64,000 nucleotides of DNA from Candidatus Roseilinea sp. (lineage in GTDB: Bacteria > Chloroflexota > Anaerolineae > J036 > Brachytrichaceae). The stretch is from positions 1-64,000 of the forward strand of contig AP024676.1 in NCBI GenBank assembly GCA_025998955.1, read 5' to 3'. Every line of letters begins with the position of its first letter. Within the stretch, counting starts at the first letter, position 1. The notes under the pieces were generated by a model. That model saw nothing but the letters and a program-made list of their open reading frames with translations. It was not told where the DNA came from and did no database searches. This document shows positions 51,591 to 60,083 of this stretch, in pieces. The position numbers and the translations under genes were made by a program.

Positions 51591-52268
51591 TCAGCCCTTC
51601 CAGTTTCTGTATTTCCACAGCGCCTTGAGTGTCGGCCAGCCGTCGGCTGGCGAGAGCTTCTTCTGCTCGTAGCGTGCCTGATAGCGGATCGGCACTTCGG
51701 TGATGGTGTAGCCGCGGCGCAGGATTTTGGCGGTGATCTCGGCTTCCACGTCGAAGCGCCGACATTCCAGGCGCAGCCCTTGCACGACCTCACGCGCCAT
51801 CGTCTTGTAGCACGTCTCCATGTCCTTCAAGGACGCGCCGTAGAGCAGGTTGGTGACGAGCGTGACGAAGCGGTTACCCAGCGCCATATACCACTTCTGG
51901 GTGCCCAGGTCGCGCATGCCATAGACGACCTTGGCCTGGCCGCTCAGGATGGGCGCGATCAGCCTGGCGTAATCGTTGGGGTCGTATTCCAGGTCGGCAT
52001 CCTGGATGATGACGATGTCGCCGCTAATGTGCTGGAGCGCGGTCTGGATCGCCGCGCCCTTGCCGCCGTTCACCTCGTGCGTGATGATCTTCAGGTTGGA
52101 GATGTGGGTCTGCGCCTTCAGGATATGTGGGGTGTCATCTCGTGAGCAATCGTCTACCAGCACGATTTCCTTCTCCACTGGATCGAGCCGGACGTCGGAT
52201 ACGCGTTGCAAAATCTCTGCGATGGTGTCGGCCTCGTTGAAGACCGGTATGATGATGGATAACTTCAC
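51591..52268 (-). CDS. Family 2 glycosyltransferase (DPM1-like)
   Basis: 225 aa. KLSIIIPVFNEADTIAEILQ start, VLVDDCSRDDT with the UDP/GDP-sugar Asp, GKGAAIQTALQ, and VIIQDADLEYDPNDYARLI (DxD-type metal site). No C-terminal membrane helices, so it is probably a soluble or peripheral dolichol-phosphate-mannose-synthase-type enzyme that charges a polyprenyl carrier. That fits the GT-C transferase gene nearby (54558-56618), which needs such a donor. Confidence 0.92.
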   Translation of the reverse strand: MKLSIIIPVFNEADTIAEILQRVSDVRLDPVEKEIVLVDDCSRDDTPHILKAQTHISNLKIITHEVNGGKGAAIQTALQHISGDIVIIQDADLEYDPNDYARLIAPILSGQAKVVYGMRDLGTQKWYMALGNRFVTLVTNLLYGASLKDMETCYKTMAREVVQGLRLECRRFDVEAEITAKILRRGYTITEVPIRYQARYEQKKLSPADGWPTLKALWKYRNWKG

Positions 52269-52271
52269 GAT

Positions 52272-53264
52272 CTAGTATCCTCGCTGGAAGTCTACCTGAT
52301 TGACCAGCGGCTGGCCAAAGACGAACCGTCGCAAGTTCTCTGCGAACAGCGTCGCGGCGCGCGCTTCGTAGTGGGGCGTCTGCCCGGCGATGTGCGGCGT
52401 GAGGATGACGCGGCCTTCGGCTGCTAGTCGCCACAGCGGGCTATCGGCCGGCAGAGGCTCTCGCTCGAACACGTCCAGCGCCGCACCTGCAATACGTCCC
52501 TCGGCGATCGCAGTCACCAGGGCCGGCTCGTCCACCACTGCGCCGCGCCCAATGTTGATGAGGAAGGCCGTCGGCTTCATGTGCTTCAGGGCATCTGCAT
52601 CCAATATGTGCCGCGTCTCTGGCGTGAGCGGCGTCACCGCCACGACAAAGTCGGACTGCGCCAGCAGTTCGGGAAGCTGGTCGCGCCTGACGAACGTGAT
52701 GCTATCGTCACGCTGGTCGTCCGCTGCCGAGATGTGCCTGCGCAAGGCGATCACCTGCATGCCGAACGCGCGCCCTAGGCGGGCGATCTCCCGACCGATC
52801 TGGCCGTAGCCGATCAACCCGAGCGTTGCGCCGCGCAGTTCCATCGGCATGAACGCTGCGCGGTCGTCGCTCCACACGCCAGCCTGCATCATCTTGAAGG
52901 CCGTGGGGAGCTTGTGCGCCAGCGCCAGCATCATCATCAGCGTGTATTCGCCCATGTTGACGGCGTGGATGCCTGCGCCGGTGGTGAGGATCACCTCGCC
53001 GGATGCGAAGATGGGCGCGGTGATCGTCGTGTCCACGCCGGCCCAGTGCGTTTGCACCCACCGCAGCTTCGGCGCCACCTCGCGCGGAGGCGGGTCGCTG
53101 TAGGCGTAATACACGTCGGCTTCGGCGAGGATGTCGGCTGGGATCTCATCGGGGTTCGCCCTGGGGAATTGATGGAAGCGAGCACCCGGCGCTGCGCGCT
53201 CGAACAACGCGATCGAATCTGCGCCGAACGTGCCTGTCGAGACGATGATGAGCGGTCGAGTCAT
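52272..53264 (-). CDS. D-2-hydroxyacid dehydrogenase family protein
   Basis: 330 aa from ATG 53264 (MTRPLIIVSTGTFGADSIAL); an upstream frame to 53402 reads through the repeat-like region and was dropped. NAD site GLIGYGQIGREIARLGRAFG, Arg in LINIGRGAVVDEPALVTAIA, catalytic Glu in LDVFEREPLP, His in LTPHIAGQTPHY. Reduces 2-keto acids or oxidises 2-hydroxy acids in the cytoplasm; substrate unknown. Three bases upstream of the glycosyltransferase gene. Confidence 0.9.
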   Translation of the reverse strand: MTRPLIIVSTGTFGADSIALFERAAPGARFHQFPRANPDEIPADILAEADVYYAYSDPPPREVAPKLRWVQTHWAGVDTTITAPIFASGEVILTTGAGIHAVNMGEYTLMMMLALAHKLPTAFKMMQAGVWSDDRAAFMPMELRGATLGLIGYGQIGREIARLGRAFGMQVIALRRHISAADDQRDDSITFVRRDQLPELLAQSDFVVAVTPLTPETRHILDADALKHMKPTAFLINIGRGAVVDEPALVTAIAEGRIAGAALDVFEREPLPADSPLWRLAAEGRVILTPHIAGQTPHYEARAATLFAENLRRFVFGQPLVNQVDFQRGY

Positions 53265-53307
53265 GGCTGGTATACGGAAGAAAGTGAGGCGCGATGGAAG
53301 GAGGCCT

Positions 53308-54561
53308 TCACCGGCGTCGTAAGAGCGTGAATAGTCCCAGTGCGATGACGCCGGCCTGCACGACCAGATAGGTTGGGATGATCCATTCCATCGGCAACCC
53401 ATTCACTTCGGGAGCGCCGAATTGTCGCACAGTGCCTTCCGGCGTGGGGGTGAGGACGATCGTAATCGGTGCGCTGGGTGCCGCATCGGGAGGCGGGGTA
53501 GGTGTGGGCATTGGCGCTACGACCACGATCAGCGCTGTCGGCGTTGTTTGTGGTGACGATGAAGCCGTCGCCGTGCCGGTCGTTTCGGGAACCAGGGTGA
53601 TGACCACGGCCATCGCATCGCCGGAGTCTGCAGTCACAGGTGCAGCGGTCGCAACGGCTGGCGTTGGCACAGGTGGCGCTTCGATCGGCTCCGGCGACGC
53701 AATCACCTCTCCAGGCGATACGGGACGTACGACGTCACGTGCTTTGGGGTCATATTCGATGCTGTCGCTGGCGAGGGTCGTGCGACCAGCGCCATCGCGC
53801 ATCTCGACGTAGACGGTCTGTTTGCCGGGCTGTCGAGCGAGCGTAAAGGGAATCAGCCGCTCCCAAGGTTGCCATTCGGCGCCGGCGAAGTCCGGCCGAT
53901 CGCTGAGCCTCACCTCGACGACCCGGCCGATCGCATTGACATCGCCATCGGGCACGGCTTCCTCCTGTGTCAAGATCACTGCGACCTGTCGTTCGTTCGT
54001 CACCGGCGCATCGTCGTTGATGAAGATGGGCAGCAGGTTCGGTTGTGCGCCGAATGTGAGCGTCCAGTAGGTGCGCAGGTTGTCTTTGGCGATGCCGATG
54101 CCGACCTCGCGCAGCTTCGGGCTGAGCACGACGCGCCGCTGACCATCGTCGCTCAAGAAGAACCCCAGCGCTTCTTCGAACGTACCCTGGCCGACATAGA
54201 GGCTCTCCGCCCAGATGCGCTGTCGTGGCCAGGCAGCATAGCCTGTCGCTTCGATGCGCTGGCGGGGCGAAGAGCCGTCGGATCCTGTCTCGTCCACAAA
54301 CCCCTTGTTGGCCATGTCGTCGCTGTGGCGCTGAGCGGCTTTGTCCAGCAGCGGATTCCACGCGAGCGGCGGCAAGCCGTTGTTACGGCGCGCCGCGTTC
54401 AGCTTGGCCAGCGCATCCAGCTTCTCCGGCGATTGGCCGATGACGAACGGCAACCGTCCGGCACACAGGCACACCAGCAGTGACAACATGCATAGCACGC
54501 GCGGTGCAATGCGCATCGCTTCGTTCAACATGGGCTTGATGTTGATCGCGCGGGGAATCAC
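53308..54561 (-). CDS. Secreted CAP-domain protein with C-terminal membrane anchor
   Basis: 417 aa from GTG 54561, which overlaps the preceding stop (GTGA). Signal-like helix VLCMLSLLVCLCAG is followed by a CAP/SCP domain: LAKLNAARRNNGLPPLAWNP, KAAQRHSDDMANKGFVDE and REVGIGIAKDN. Then a beta-rich segment, a long Pro/Thr/Ala linker (about 285-385) and a final helix (IPTYLVVQAGVIALGLFTLL) ending in RRR, like a surface protein held by a C-terminal TM. Role unknown. Confidence 0.8.
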   Translation of the reverse strand: MIPRAINIKPMLNEAMRIAPRVLCMLSLLVCLCAGRLPFVIGQSPEKLDALAKLNAARRNNGLPPLAWNPLLDKAAQRHSDDMANKGFVDETGSDGSSPRQRIEATGYAAWPRQRIWAESLYVGQGTFEEALGFFLSDDGQRRVVLSPKLREVGIGIAKDNLRTYWTLTFGAQPNLLPIFINDDAPVTNERQVAVILTQEEAVPDGDVNAIGRVVEVRLSDRPDFAGAEWQPWERLIPFTLARQPGKQTVYVEMRDGAGRTTLASDSIEYDPKARDVVRPVSPGEVIASPEPIEAPPVPTPAVATAAPVTADSGDAMAVVITLVPETTGTATASSSPQTTPTALIVVVAPMPTPTPPPDAAPSAPITIVLTPTPEGTVRQFGAPEVNGLPMEWIIPTYLVVQAGVIALGLFTLLRRR

Positions 54562-56618
54562 GGCGGCGTCACCTCCACCTCGCCCAGCAGCGTCGCCTCA
54601 CCCAGCGCGCGGTCACTACGATAAGCGGGCAGGCGCCGGCCGGTCGCCGGATCATACACGCCGACCAGAACGCGATAGACGCCGGGCGGCAAATCTGCCG
54701 GCGCGACCATTGCGTGCGCGTCGCGCAGCACCTCGCCAGGCTGCCAGCGCGGCATCGGCAGCAGCGCGCTGAGCGGCAGCCGGTCGCTCTGAAAGACCGG
54801 CCGATCATCTGCGCCGACCACGTGTACGAACACCTTGTAGTCGGTGCGCATCGGTTGTTGTGCCTCCCATTCCAGAATGACGTAGAACCAATCGCCGGCC
54901 CTGGCGCCTGTACGTTGCCAGTATCGCTTGAGTGCGATGCGCTCATCGCCCGGCTCGCCGAAAACGACACCAGCATCGCGAAAGTCCGGGCGCATGACCG
55001 GCCGGCGCTCAATGCGATAGAGCGGCAGGCGAATTTGAGCGAAATTGAACTCGCCGATCTCGTAACCGTTCGTCCAGAGCGTAGATTCGACGAACCGTTG
55101 CGGATCCACCACGTCGTCTTGCCATAACATCAACCGCACCCGTTGCGGTTGCCGGTCGTTCAGCGCTTCGAGCACCGCCTCATCGCTTGCCAGCACACCG
55201 TGCAGCCCCGGCGGTAGGGCGATGAGGGCGCCGGCCTGATCCGCCGGCCAATAGTATGTCACGGCGAAGTTGTCGCGCGACATCACGACGAGATCGCCCG
55301 GCTCGATTGCTTCGGTCACATGCTGCACCGCGCCGCGCGTATCGTCACGCCGTAGCGCCGGATCGGTTGAATACGCACGAAGCGCCGGCAGCCATAGGAC
55401 GCCGACCAAGACGATAGACGCGAGACGCAAGACGAGAGAGGATGAATGACGGATGATGGGTGATTGATGATTGACGGTGAGCGCGCCGGCAGCGCCGAAT
55501 AGCGCGCACGCCATGGGCACGACGTAGATCAAATAGCGCGGATGGAAGACCGACCGATAGGGATAGACGACGCGCACAGCGATCGTCGCGGCCAGCAACG
55601 GCCCGGTGATCAACGCGAGCAACACCGCCAGCTCGCGCCAGCGACGATGAGATGCCAGACCAGCAATGCCCAGCGCGCTTGCGCCGGTCAGCAGCCATGC
55701 CCAGCCATCGGGCAACGGCCATCCCAGCCCGCCGCTGGCGAAGCTGCGCACCCACTCCAGCAACCGGCCGCCGATCGTGTTGAGTGGGAAGAAGAAGCCG
55801 TCGTCGTACGCAAAGCCCACCGAGGCAATCAGTAGCCACGGGACGAGCGAGGCAACGACGCAAATTGCAGCGACGAGAAATTGAAAATTGAAAATTGAAA
55901 ATTGAGAAAGGCGGTCGCGCTGTGACGCGATCAAGACGACGAGGAAGTGCGCCGGCAGCAGGAAGATGGCGTAGTAGTGACTGTAAATCGCCAGCGCCAA
56001 CAGCACTACCGACGCGATCAGGTAGCGTGGATGCGCAAGACGGAAGACGGAGGACGCAGTATGTGGTATGTCGTTGCGTCCTGCGTACTGCGTTGCGCGC
56101 TGCAGCCAACACCACAGCCAATAGCTCGATGCAGTGCACAGCGCGGCGACGACCGCATACATGCGCGTCTCCTGCGCATACCACACGGCGAACGGGCACA
56201 CGGCGTAGATTGCTCCGGCGAGCAACGGCGCCGCCGAGCGAAGTGCAGCGGACGCGCGCACCGGTGAGGAATTACTTTCGAGGCCGCGCAGCAGCGCGCT
56301 CGTGAAAGCCATGACCAGCGCGACGGTGGCTGTGTCGGCTGCGGCGGAGATGAAACGCATGGCAAACTCTGACTGGCCGGCCAACCCGATCCAGGCGTGC
56401 AACAACGCGTAGTAGAGCGGGGGGCTGCGGTCGCTGGCAGTCGTCAGCGCCATTTCGGCCAGCGGCATGCGCGCCAAGTGCCACGACCAGCCTTCGTCGA
56501 ACCACAGGCTCTGCTCACCAAGGTTGTAGATTCGCAAGAGCCAAGAACCAAGAAGCAAGATCGCTGCGAGCGTATACCCAGTCTTGGCTCTTGAATCTTG
56601 GTTCTTCGATCTATTCAA
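54558..56618 (-). CDS. GT-C glycosyltransferase (ArnT/GT39-like), polytopic
   Basis: 686 aa, about 11-12 TM helices then a soluble C-terminal domain (from about residue 470, ending with [20 protein letters not shown] and [20 protein letters not shown], an Ig-like fold common in chloroflexal GT39-like proteins). The first loop has [13 protein letters not shown] (Asp-Glu of GT-C) and [14 protein letters not shown]. Uses a polyprenyl-phosphate sugar outside the membrane. Odd: at least four word-repeat tracts are in its reading frame (near 55430, 55885, 56040 and 56535-56610), including the translated [10 protein letters not shown] stretch. It overlaps radC by 8 bases. Confidence 0.85.
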   Translation of the reverse strand: MNRSKNQDSRAKTGYTLAAILLLGSWLLRIYNLGEQSLWFDEGWSWHLARMPLAEMALTTASDRSPPLYYALLHAWIGLAGQSEFAMRFISAAADTATVALVMAFTSALLRGLESNSSPVRASAALRSAAPLLAGAIYAVCPFAVWYAQETRMYAVVAALCTASSYWLWCWLQRATQYAGRNDIPHTASSVFRLAHPRYLIASVVLLALAIYSHYYAIFLLPAHFLVVLIASQRDRLSQFSIFNFQFLVAAICVVASLVPWLLIASVGFAYDDGFFFPLNTIGGRLLEWVRSFASGGLGWPLPDGWAWLLTGASALGIAGLASHRRWRELAVLLALITGPLLAATIAVRVVYPYRSVFHPRYLIYVVPMACALFGAAGALTVNHQSPIIRHSSSLVLRLASIVLVGVLWLPALRAYSTDPALRRDDTRGAVQHVTEAIEPGDLVVMSRDNFAVTYYWPADQAGALIALPPGLHGVLASDEAVLEALNDRQPQRVRLMLWQDDVVDPQRFVESTLWTNGYEIGEFNFAQIRLPLYRIERRPVMRPDFRDAGVVFGEPGDERIALKRYWQRTGARAGDWFYVILEWEAQQPMRTDYKVFVHVVGADDRPVFQSDRLPLSALLPMPRWQPGEVLRDAHAMVAPADLPPGVYRVLVGVYDPATGRRLPAYRSDRALGEATLLGEVEVTPP
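55414..55474 (-). repeat. Word repeat within the GT-C gene (1)
   Basis: Plus-strand words GACGCGAGACGCAAGACGAG and GATGAATGACGGATGATGGG, then TGATTGATGATTGACGG. Encodes [20 protein letters not shown] on the minus strand. Confidence 0.65.
55880..55915 (-). repeat. Word repeat within the GT-C gene (2)
   Basis: GAAATTG followed by GAAAATT units repeated three times on the plus strand. Encodes [14 protein letters not shown]. Confidence 0.7.
56520..56618 (-). repeat. Inverted word repeat at the GT-C N-terminus
   Basis: Plus-strand words AAGAGCCAAGAACCAAGAAG, then later their inverse CTTGGCTCTTGAATCTTGGT. Encodes residues 2-12 ([13 protein letters not shown]) and TM1 ([10 protein letters not shown]). 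Confidence 0.65.
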
Positions 56619-57360
56619 ATCCTAGGCCTCGCTCCTTCAAACTCACGTAGCGGTTGTGCGCGATGATGATGTGATCCAGCACCTCGATGTCCAGTAGTTT
56701 GCCGGCCTGCACCAACGCGCGCGTGACGGCGATATCCTCGGCGGAAGGCGAAGGATCGCCGGAAGGGTGGTTGTGGGCGACGATGATCGAGGCGCAGTTG
56801 CTGCGGATGGCCTCACGAAATACTTCACCCACGCGCATGCTGGCGGCGTTCAAGCTACCGCGGTAGATCATCGGCGTGCCCAACACGCGGTTACGCGTGT
56901 CGAGCAGCATGGTGCGCACTTCCTCCTGCTCGAGCAGGCTCATGCTCAGCATGAGCAATTGCGCGGCGTCGGCCGGCGTCTTCACTTGTGGGCGAGCATC
57001 TTGCGCGCTGAGCGCCAAACGCCGGCCGAGCTCCAGCGCCGCTTTGATCTCGATCGCCTTGACCGGGCCGATGCCATGCACTTGTTGCAGTTCGTCCAGA
57101 CTGGCGCGCGCTACGCCGTTCAAGCCGCCGAACTTCATCAATACATCCTCTGCCAACCGGAGCGCACTTACCCCTTCCGCACCACTGCGTAGGATGATGG
57201 CAAGCAGCTCACGCTGCGACATGCCCGTTGCACCGATCTCCCGGAAACGCTCGCGGGGGCGTTCGCCTTCGGGGATGTCACAGATGCGCGTGCGATATTC
57301 CGTCCGGCTGCCGGCAGCTCTGACGTTGCTTGGCGATGGTCGAGTCGGGGCGTCGCTCAC
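56611..57360 (-). CDS. radC: DNA repair protein RadC family (JAB/MPN domain)
   Basis: 249 aa. UPF0758 N-terminal helix-hairpin-helix ([20 protein letters not shown]) and the JAB metal site [17 protein letters not shown] (HxH, S, D). Despite its name a repair role is not proven; many homologues are linked to mobile elements or competence. Divergent from the zinc-ribbon gene with a shared 92-base region. Confidence 0.93.
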   Translation of the reverse strand: MSDAPTRPSPSNVRAAGSRTEYRTRICDIPEGERPRERFREIGATGMSQRELLAIILRSGAEGVSALRLAEDVLMKFGGLNGVARASLDELQQVHGIGPVKAIEIKAALELGRRLALSAQDARPQVKTPADAAQLLMLSMSLLEQEEVRTMLLDTRNRVLGTPMIYRGSLNAASMRVGEVFREAIRSNCASIIVAHNHPSGDPSPSAEDIAVTRALVQAGKLLDIEVLDHIIIAHNRYVSLKERGLGFE

Positions 57361-57452
57361 GGTGTGGGCAGTATAATCATCTCTCGTCCGAGACCCATCC
57401 GAGACTTCCGGGGTTTCGAGACTGCGGAAGTCTGCGTGGAACCATCTCGCTT

Positions 57453-58211
57453 ATGGCCGAAAATATCAGCAGCCTGATCGTCGCTGCCGTCAGCTTGTGT
57501 GGCGCCATTGTCGTTGCCTTGCTCGCCGGCATGACGATCTGGACCTTCCGCGACATCCGCTCGCGCACTCGCGATCCGTTCGTGCAGATTCTCGCTACCG
57601 TCATGGTCGGCGTCATCCCCATCGCCGGCATCCTCGTGTATTTCATGCTCCGCCCGCGTGAGACGTTGAGCGAGCAATATGTGCGCGCGTTGGAGGAAGA
57701 GTCGCTGTTGGCCAGCATCGAGAATCAGGAGTTCTGTCCCACTTGCGGCCGGCGCGTGGATTCCGACATGCAGTTCTGCCCGTCCTGCCATACCAAGCTG
57801 CGCAACGCGTGCCCGAACTGTGGGCGCGCTGTGCATCTCTCCTGGGATTTGTGCCCATATTGCGGCACCGGCCTGACGCCCGAGATGTCTACCGCGACCG
57901 TTGCCCGGCCACAGCCCAAGCGCGTGAGCGCCGCGACGCCACCACAAATGCCTGCGCCGGCGACATCAGCGGTCACGTCGCCACGTGCCGCCAAGCCCAG
58001 CATGCTGGATCGGGTGAGCGAAGCGATCGGTGGGATGGTAGATAAAGTGACCTCGCTCGCAGCGTCCCCTGCGCCGAATGGACAATCCGGCGATGGCGCC
58101 GAGGAGCCGTCGGCACCACCATCTGCCGCGAATGCGAACGCCAGCAACGGTGTTCCACCCCAGCCCAAGCCGGCGAAGAAACCCGCCGTCAGTCGGGAGG
58201 AATTGGAGTAG
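57453..58211 (+). CDS. Membrane protein with double zinc ribbon
   Basis: 252 aa from ATG 57453. Two TM helices (SLIVAAVSLCGAIVVALLAG; VMVGVIPIAGILVYFMLRP), then CPTCGRRVDSDMQFCPSCHT and CPNCGRAVHLSWDLCPYCGT: four CxxC pairs for two zinc ions. The C-terminal half is Pro/Ala-rich with little predicted fold. No known activity. The gene is followed by polX after 20 bases. Confidence 0.78.
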   Translation: MAENISSLIVAAVSLCGAIVVALLAGMTIWTFRDIRSRTRDPFVQILATVMVGVIPIAGILVYFMLRPRETLSEQYVRALEEESLLASIENQEFCPTCGRRVDSDMQFCPSCHTKLRNACPNCGRAVHLSWDLCPYCGTGLTPEMSTATVARPQPKRVSAATPPQMPAPATSAVTSPRAAKPSMLDRVSEAIGGMVDKVTSLAASPAPNGQSGDGAEEPSAPPSAANANASNGVPPQPKPAKKPAVSREELE

Positions 58212-58231
58212 CCGGCCCCATCGTTTGCCCC

Positions 58232-60004
58232 ATGCCGCTCTCCAACCAGCAACTCGCCGCCATCTTCAACGACATCGCCGACCGTCTCGACATCCAGGGC
58301 GAGATCGTCTTCAAAGTGCGCGCCTATCGCACGGTCGCCGAGAACATCCTCAACGCGCCGCGACCGGTGGCCGATCTATGGCGGGAAGGCGCGCTCGATC
58401 AGATCCCCGGCGTCGGCAAAGAAATCGCTGCCAAGATTGACGAGCTGATGCGCACGGGTCGGCTGGAGTTCTACGAGCGCCTGCGCGACGAAGTGCCGGA
58501 CGGCGTGGCGGCTATGTTGCGCGTGCCGAATGTAGGCCCGAAGCGCGTCAAGGAATTCTGGGAGAAACTCGGCATCGCCAGCGTAGACGACCTGGAAGCT
58601 GCCGCACGGGCCGGAAAGTTGCGCGACCTGCCGCGCATGGGCGAGAAGGCCGAGCAGAAAATCCTGGCCGGCATTGAGTCTTTGAAGCGCCACGCGACCG
58701 GTCGCATGCGCCTGGGCGACGCGCTGCCCATCGCGCAACGCATCGTGGCGGCGCTGCGCGTAGCGCCGGGTGTGCAAAAGGCGGAATGCGCCGGCTCGTT
58801 GCGCCGCGGTAAAGAGACGATTGGCGACATAGATATCATCGTCGCCGCAACCGACCCCGCGCCGGCGATGCAAACCTTCCTTGCGCAGCCCGGCATCGCC
58901 GAGGTGCTTGCAGCGGGTGAGACCAAGAGCAGCGTGCGGCTGGAAAGTGGCTTGCAAGTGGACGTGCGCGTCGTAGAGCCGCGCGTGTGGGGCACGGCAA
59001 TGCAGTATTTCACCGGCAGCCAACTACACAACATCAAGGTGCGTGAGCTGGCGCAAAAGAAGGGTCTGACGCTCAACGAGTATGCCGTGTCGAAATTTGG
59101 CGGCAAGGACAGCGCGGAGAGTGGTGAAACGTTCGCCGATGAGCCGGCGCTATACGCCCGCTTGGGTATGGCTTACATCCCGCCGGAGCTGCGCGAAGAC
59201 CGCGGTGAGGTGGAGAAGGCGCTGGAGTTGGGTCCGGGGCGCGTCGTGATGCCCGACCTGATTGACCTGCGCGACCTGAAGGGCGACCTGCAGATGCACA
59301 CCACCTGGAGCGATGGCGCCGGCGATGTGATGAGCATGGCGCGCGCTGCGATCGCGCTGGGCTACGAATACATCCTGATCACTGACCACACTGCCGGTCT
59401 GGGCGTGGTGAACGGGCTGACGCCTGAGCGCATCGCGCAGCAGCGCAAGGAGATTGATCGAGTCAACGCGCAACTGAAGAAGGAAGGGATCAAGTTCCGC
59501 GTGCTGCAGGGCGTCGAGGTGGAAGTGAAGAGCGACGGCTCGCTCGACCTACCGGACGAGGTGCTGGCCCGGTTGGATCTGGTGCAGGCATCCGTGCATA
59601 CGGCGCTGACGCAGCCGCGCGAGAAGATCACCGCGCGCGCCATTAAGGCGCTGCAGAACCCGCATGTGAACGTCCTCGGCCATCCCTCTGGTCGGCTGCT
59701 TAACGAGCGCGAAGGCGCGGACTACGAGTGGGAAGCGTTGTTCCGCGCGGCGCTCGAATACAACGTCGCCCTGGAGATCAACGCCGATCCCAGCCGACTC
59801 GACCTGAACGACGTGCTGGCCCGGCGCGCTGTCGAGCTAGGCTGCAAACTCAGCATCAGCACCGATGCGCATTCGCCCGATGGCCTGCGCAACATGATCC
59901 TGGGCGTGACGGTAGCGCGGCGCGCGTGGGTGACACCCAGCTCGGTGATCAACACCTGGCCGTTGACCAAGCTCCTCAAGTGGGCGGATAAGTCGCGCGT
60001 GTGA
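58232..60004 (+). CDS. polX: DNA polymerase X with C-terminal PHP domain (PolX)
   Basis: 590 aa. N-terminal HhH domains (LDQIPGVGKEIAAKIDELMR; RVPNVGPKRVKEFWEKLG), the Pol X palm with AGSLRRGKETIGDIDIIVAA (catalytic Asp pair) and VDVRVVEP, then a PHP domain (QMHTTWSDGAGDV; LITDHTAGLGVVNGL; GLEV-type ELL) with nuclease metal sites. Gap-filling repair polymerase with 3'-5' exonuclease or AP-endonuclease activity in the PHP part. Confidence 0.94.
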   Translation: MPLSNQQLAAIFNDIADRLDIQGEIVFKVRAYRTVAENILNAPRPVADLWREGALDQIPGVGKEIAAKIDELMRTGRLEFYERLRDEVPDGVAAMLRVPNVGPKRVKEFWEKLGIASVDDLEAAARAGKLRDLPRMGEKAEQKILAGIESLKRHATGRMRLGDALPIAQRIVAALRVAPGVQKAECAGSLRRGKETIGDIDIIVAATDPAPAMQTFLAQPGIAEVLAAGETKSSVRLESGLQVDVRVVEPRVWGTAMQYFTGSQLHNIKVRELAQKKGLTLNEYAVSKFGGKDSAESGETFADEPALYARLGMAYIPPELREDRGEVEKALELGPGRVVMPDLIDLRDLKGDLQMHTTWSDGAGDVMSMARAAIALGYEYILITDHTAGLGVVNGLTPERIAQQRKEIDRVNAQLKKEGIKFRVLQGVEVEVKSDGSLDLPDEVLARLDLVQASVHTALTQPREKITARAIKALQNPHVNVLGHPSGRLLNEREGADYEWEALFRAALEYNVALEINADPSRLDLNDVLARRAVELGCKLSISTDAHSPDGLRNMILGVTVARRAWVTPSSVINTWPLTKLLKWADKSRV

Positions 60005-60036
60005 CCTAAGTCATTGTCGCTTCTGGAAGCCAGCCT

Positions 60037-60082
60037 ACTATCTCCACCAAACGCATTTCCATGTTTGCATGGAGGAGATAGT
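60037..60082 (+). promoter_or_regulatory. Inverted repeat covering the nirS ribosome-binding site
   Basis: ACTATCTCC (60037-60045) and GGAGATAGT (60074-60082), a perfect 9-bp pair with an inner pair CAAAC/GTTTG. The right arm contains the Shine-Dalgarno region just before ATG 60084. In RNA it would hide the SD; in DNA it could be an operator. A weak promoter (TTGTCG/TACTAT, 60014-60041) would start transcription inside the left arm, which argues for the DNA reading. Confidence 0.55.
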
Positions 60083-60083
60083 C

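Noticed and set aside
52272-53402. Longer 2-hydroxyacid dehydrogenase starting at 53402
   Set aside because: The extra 46 residues include the overlapping CAP gene end on the same strand and lack family similarity; ATG 53264 begins a normal N-terminus.
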